This document shows positions 63,503-64,000 of a DNA stretch of 64,000 bases, piece after piece. Both the position numbers and the translations under genes were made by a program. Under the pieces are notes generated by a model. That model had not been told where the DNA came from and made no database searches. It saw nothing but the letters and a program-made list of their open reading frames with translations. Position 1 is the first letter of the stretch. Each line of letters begins with the position of its first letter. The DNA comes from Planctomycetota bacterium (GTDB taxonomy: Bacteria > Planctomycetota > Planctomycetia > Pirellulales > Lacipirellulaceae): NCBI GenBank assembly GCA_029781135.1, contig JAKOXH010000073.1, forward strand, positions 104,272-168,271. The letters are read 5' to 3'.

Positions 63503-64000
63503 TTAGCGCTTCCGCTGGGGCGCCGTTGGCAAGCGTTCTTGGACATACGCCTTCAAAAACGCGAATGCCGCGTGTTCTTGCCGGCCACCTGTTTTCTCAA
63601 CCATCGTTTGCAACCTGGCGAATTCACGGGCGATTTCGCTGGCCTCCCGCAATTCAATGCGCGTCGCGAGGATCGCCGCCTCGATCACCGCATGCTTGCC
63701 GCGGTTAAACCCGAAGAAGTCGCGAATTCGACCATGCTCCACGACATCCGCCGGCATTTCCGTGCGATCCGTGTGATCGTTCATGGCATTCACGCGAAAA
63801 GCGTACCAGCGGCACGCGTCGGCAAGTACCACTCCATCGATCATTTTGGCCGCGAACATCTGCGGCAGCTCGCGCAACTCGCCGACAGCCGCGCGAGCGA
63901 ATAACTCCACATCATCCGTCACATGGAGCACCCCCGCCTTGTTACGTTTCAAATTCTGAAAGGTCGTCGAAGTCCGAAAAGGCCGCAATACTAGCTTCGT
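63503..64000 (-). CDS. DUF447-like protein, N-terminally truncated by the window edge
   Basis: 165 codons of a frame that stays open to the window end, so the true start lies outside. The visible sequence (RPFRTSTTFQNLKRNKAGVL, then HVTDDVELFARAAVG, MFAAKMIDGVVLADACRWYA, FFGFNRGKHAVIEAAILATR) resembles DUF447 proteins, which I recall as flavin-binding-like and frequently linked to tetrahydromethanopterin genes. It precedes the beta-RFAP synthase gene on the same strand and is probably cotranscribed with it. Confidence 0.68.
   Translation of the reverse strand, partial: TKLVLRPFRTSTTFQNLKRNKAGVLHVTDDVELFARAAVGELRELPQMFAAKMIDGVVLADACRWYAFRVNAMNDHTDRTEMPADVVEHGRIRDFFGFNRGKHAVIEAAILATRIELREASEIAREFARLQTMVEKTGGRQEHAAFAFLKAYVQERLPTAPQRKR

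Overview
The window looks like a chromosomal segment of a planctomycete, probably of the Pirellulales type. The evidence is the pair of prepilin-like proteins with DUF1559-style layout (one followed by an EF-hand lipoprotein), Tat-exported Gfo/Idh/MocA oxidoreductase, secreted multi-domain esterases, GH172 and beta-helix proteins, a stand-alone beta-RFAP synthase (tetrahydromethanopterin pathway), and many families of short palindromic repeats between genes. No rRNA, tRNA, transposase, prophage or CRISPR array was recognised by eye.

Layout. Positions 1-12531 (+) hold an exopolysaccharide locus: the end of an O-antigen ligase/polymerase, a flippase, a sugar oxidoreductase, an epimerase, three GT4 glycosyltransferases, two tandem FemAB-like transferases, a JmjC-type cupin and a polysaccharide deacetylase. 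12843-22950 is catabolic and surface-related: L-rhamnose isomerase, an RsmC-like methyltransferase, two exported nitrilase-superfamily hydrolases around a secreted esterase, a ChbG/YdjC deacetylase, and a prepilin-like/EF-hand lipoprotein pair. 23693-29961 holds the parts of a corrinoid methyl-transfer pathway: two UroD-type methyltransferases, a MetH-activation-like protein, a corrinoid protein and a homocysteine methyltransferase, the last sharing an ATGA overlap with one UroD gene.

30281-38232 is a minus-strand run of seven genes: PspA, a Ycf46-like AAA+ ATPase, a small helical protein, a membrane-anchored substrate-binding protein fused to an OmpA domain, an ABC permease, an ABC ATPase, and a membrane coiled-coil protein. 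It reads as one envelope-associated unit and is the strongest candidate for an undescribed system. 38749-45713 carries polysaccharide-related secreted proteins (beta-helix, Tat oxidoreductase, double-domain hydrolase). The rest is mixed housekeeping and regulation: AvtA, GNAT, PAS-LuxR regulator, XRE-type regulator, RNase III, MgtE, PdxJ, SDR, DapA, GH172. The right edge holds beta-RFAP synthase and a DUF447-like gene, which connect to C1 metabolism and perhaps to the corrinoid genes.

All calls come from reading the translated sequence and recalling family motifs; no database search was run. Intergenic regions contain at least ten palindromic repeat families, and two of these elements have entered coding sequence (the C-terminus of a glycosyltransferase and the leader of a prepilin-like protein).
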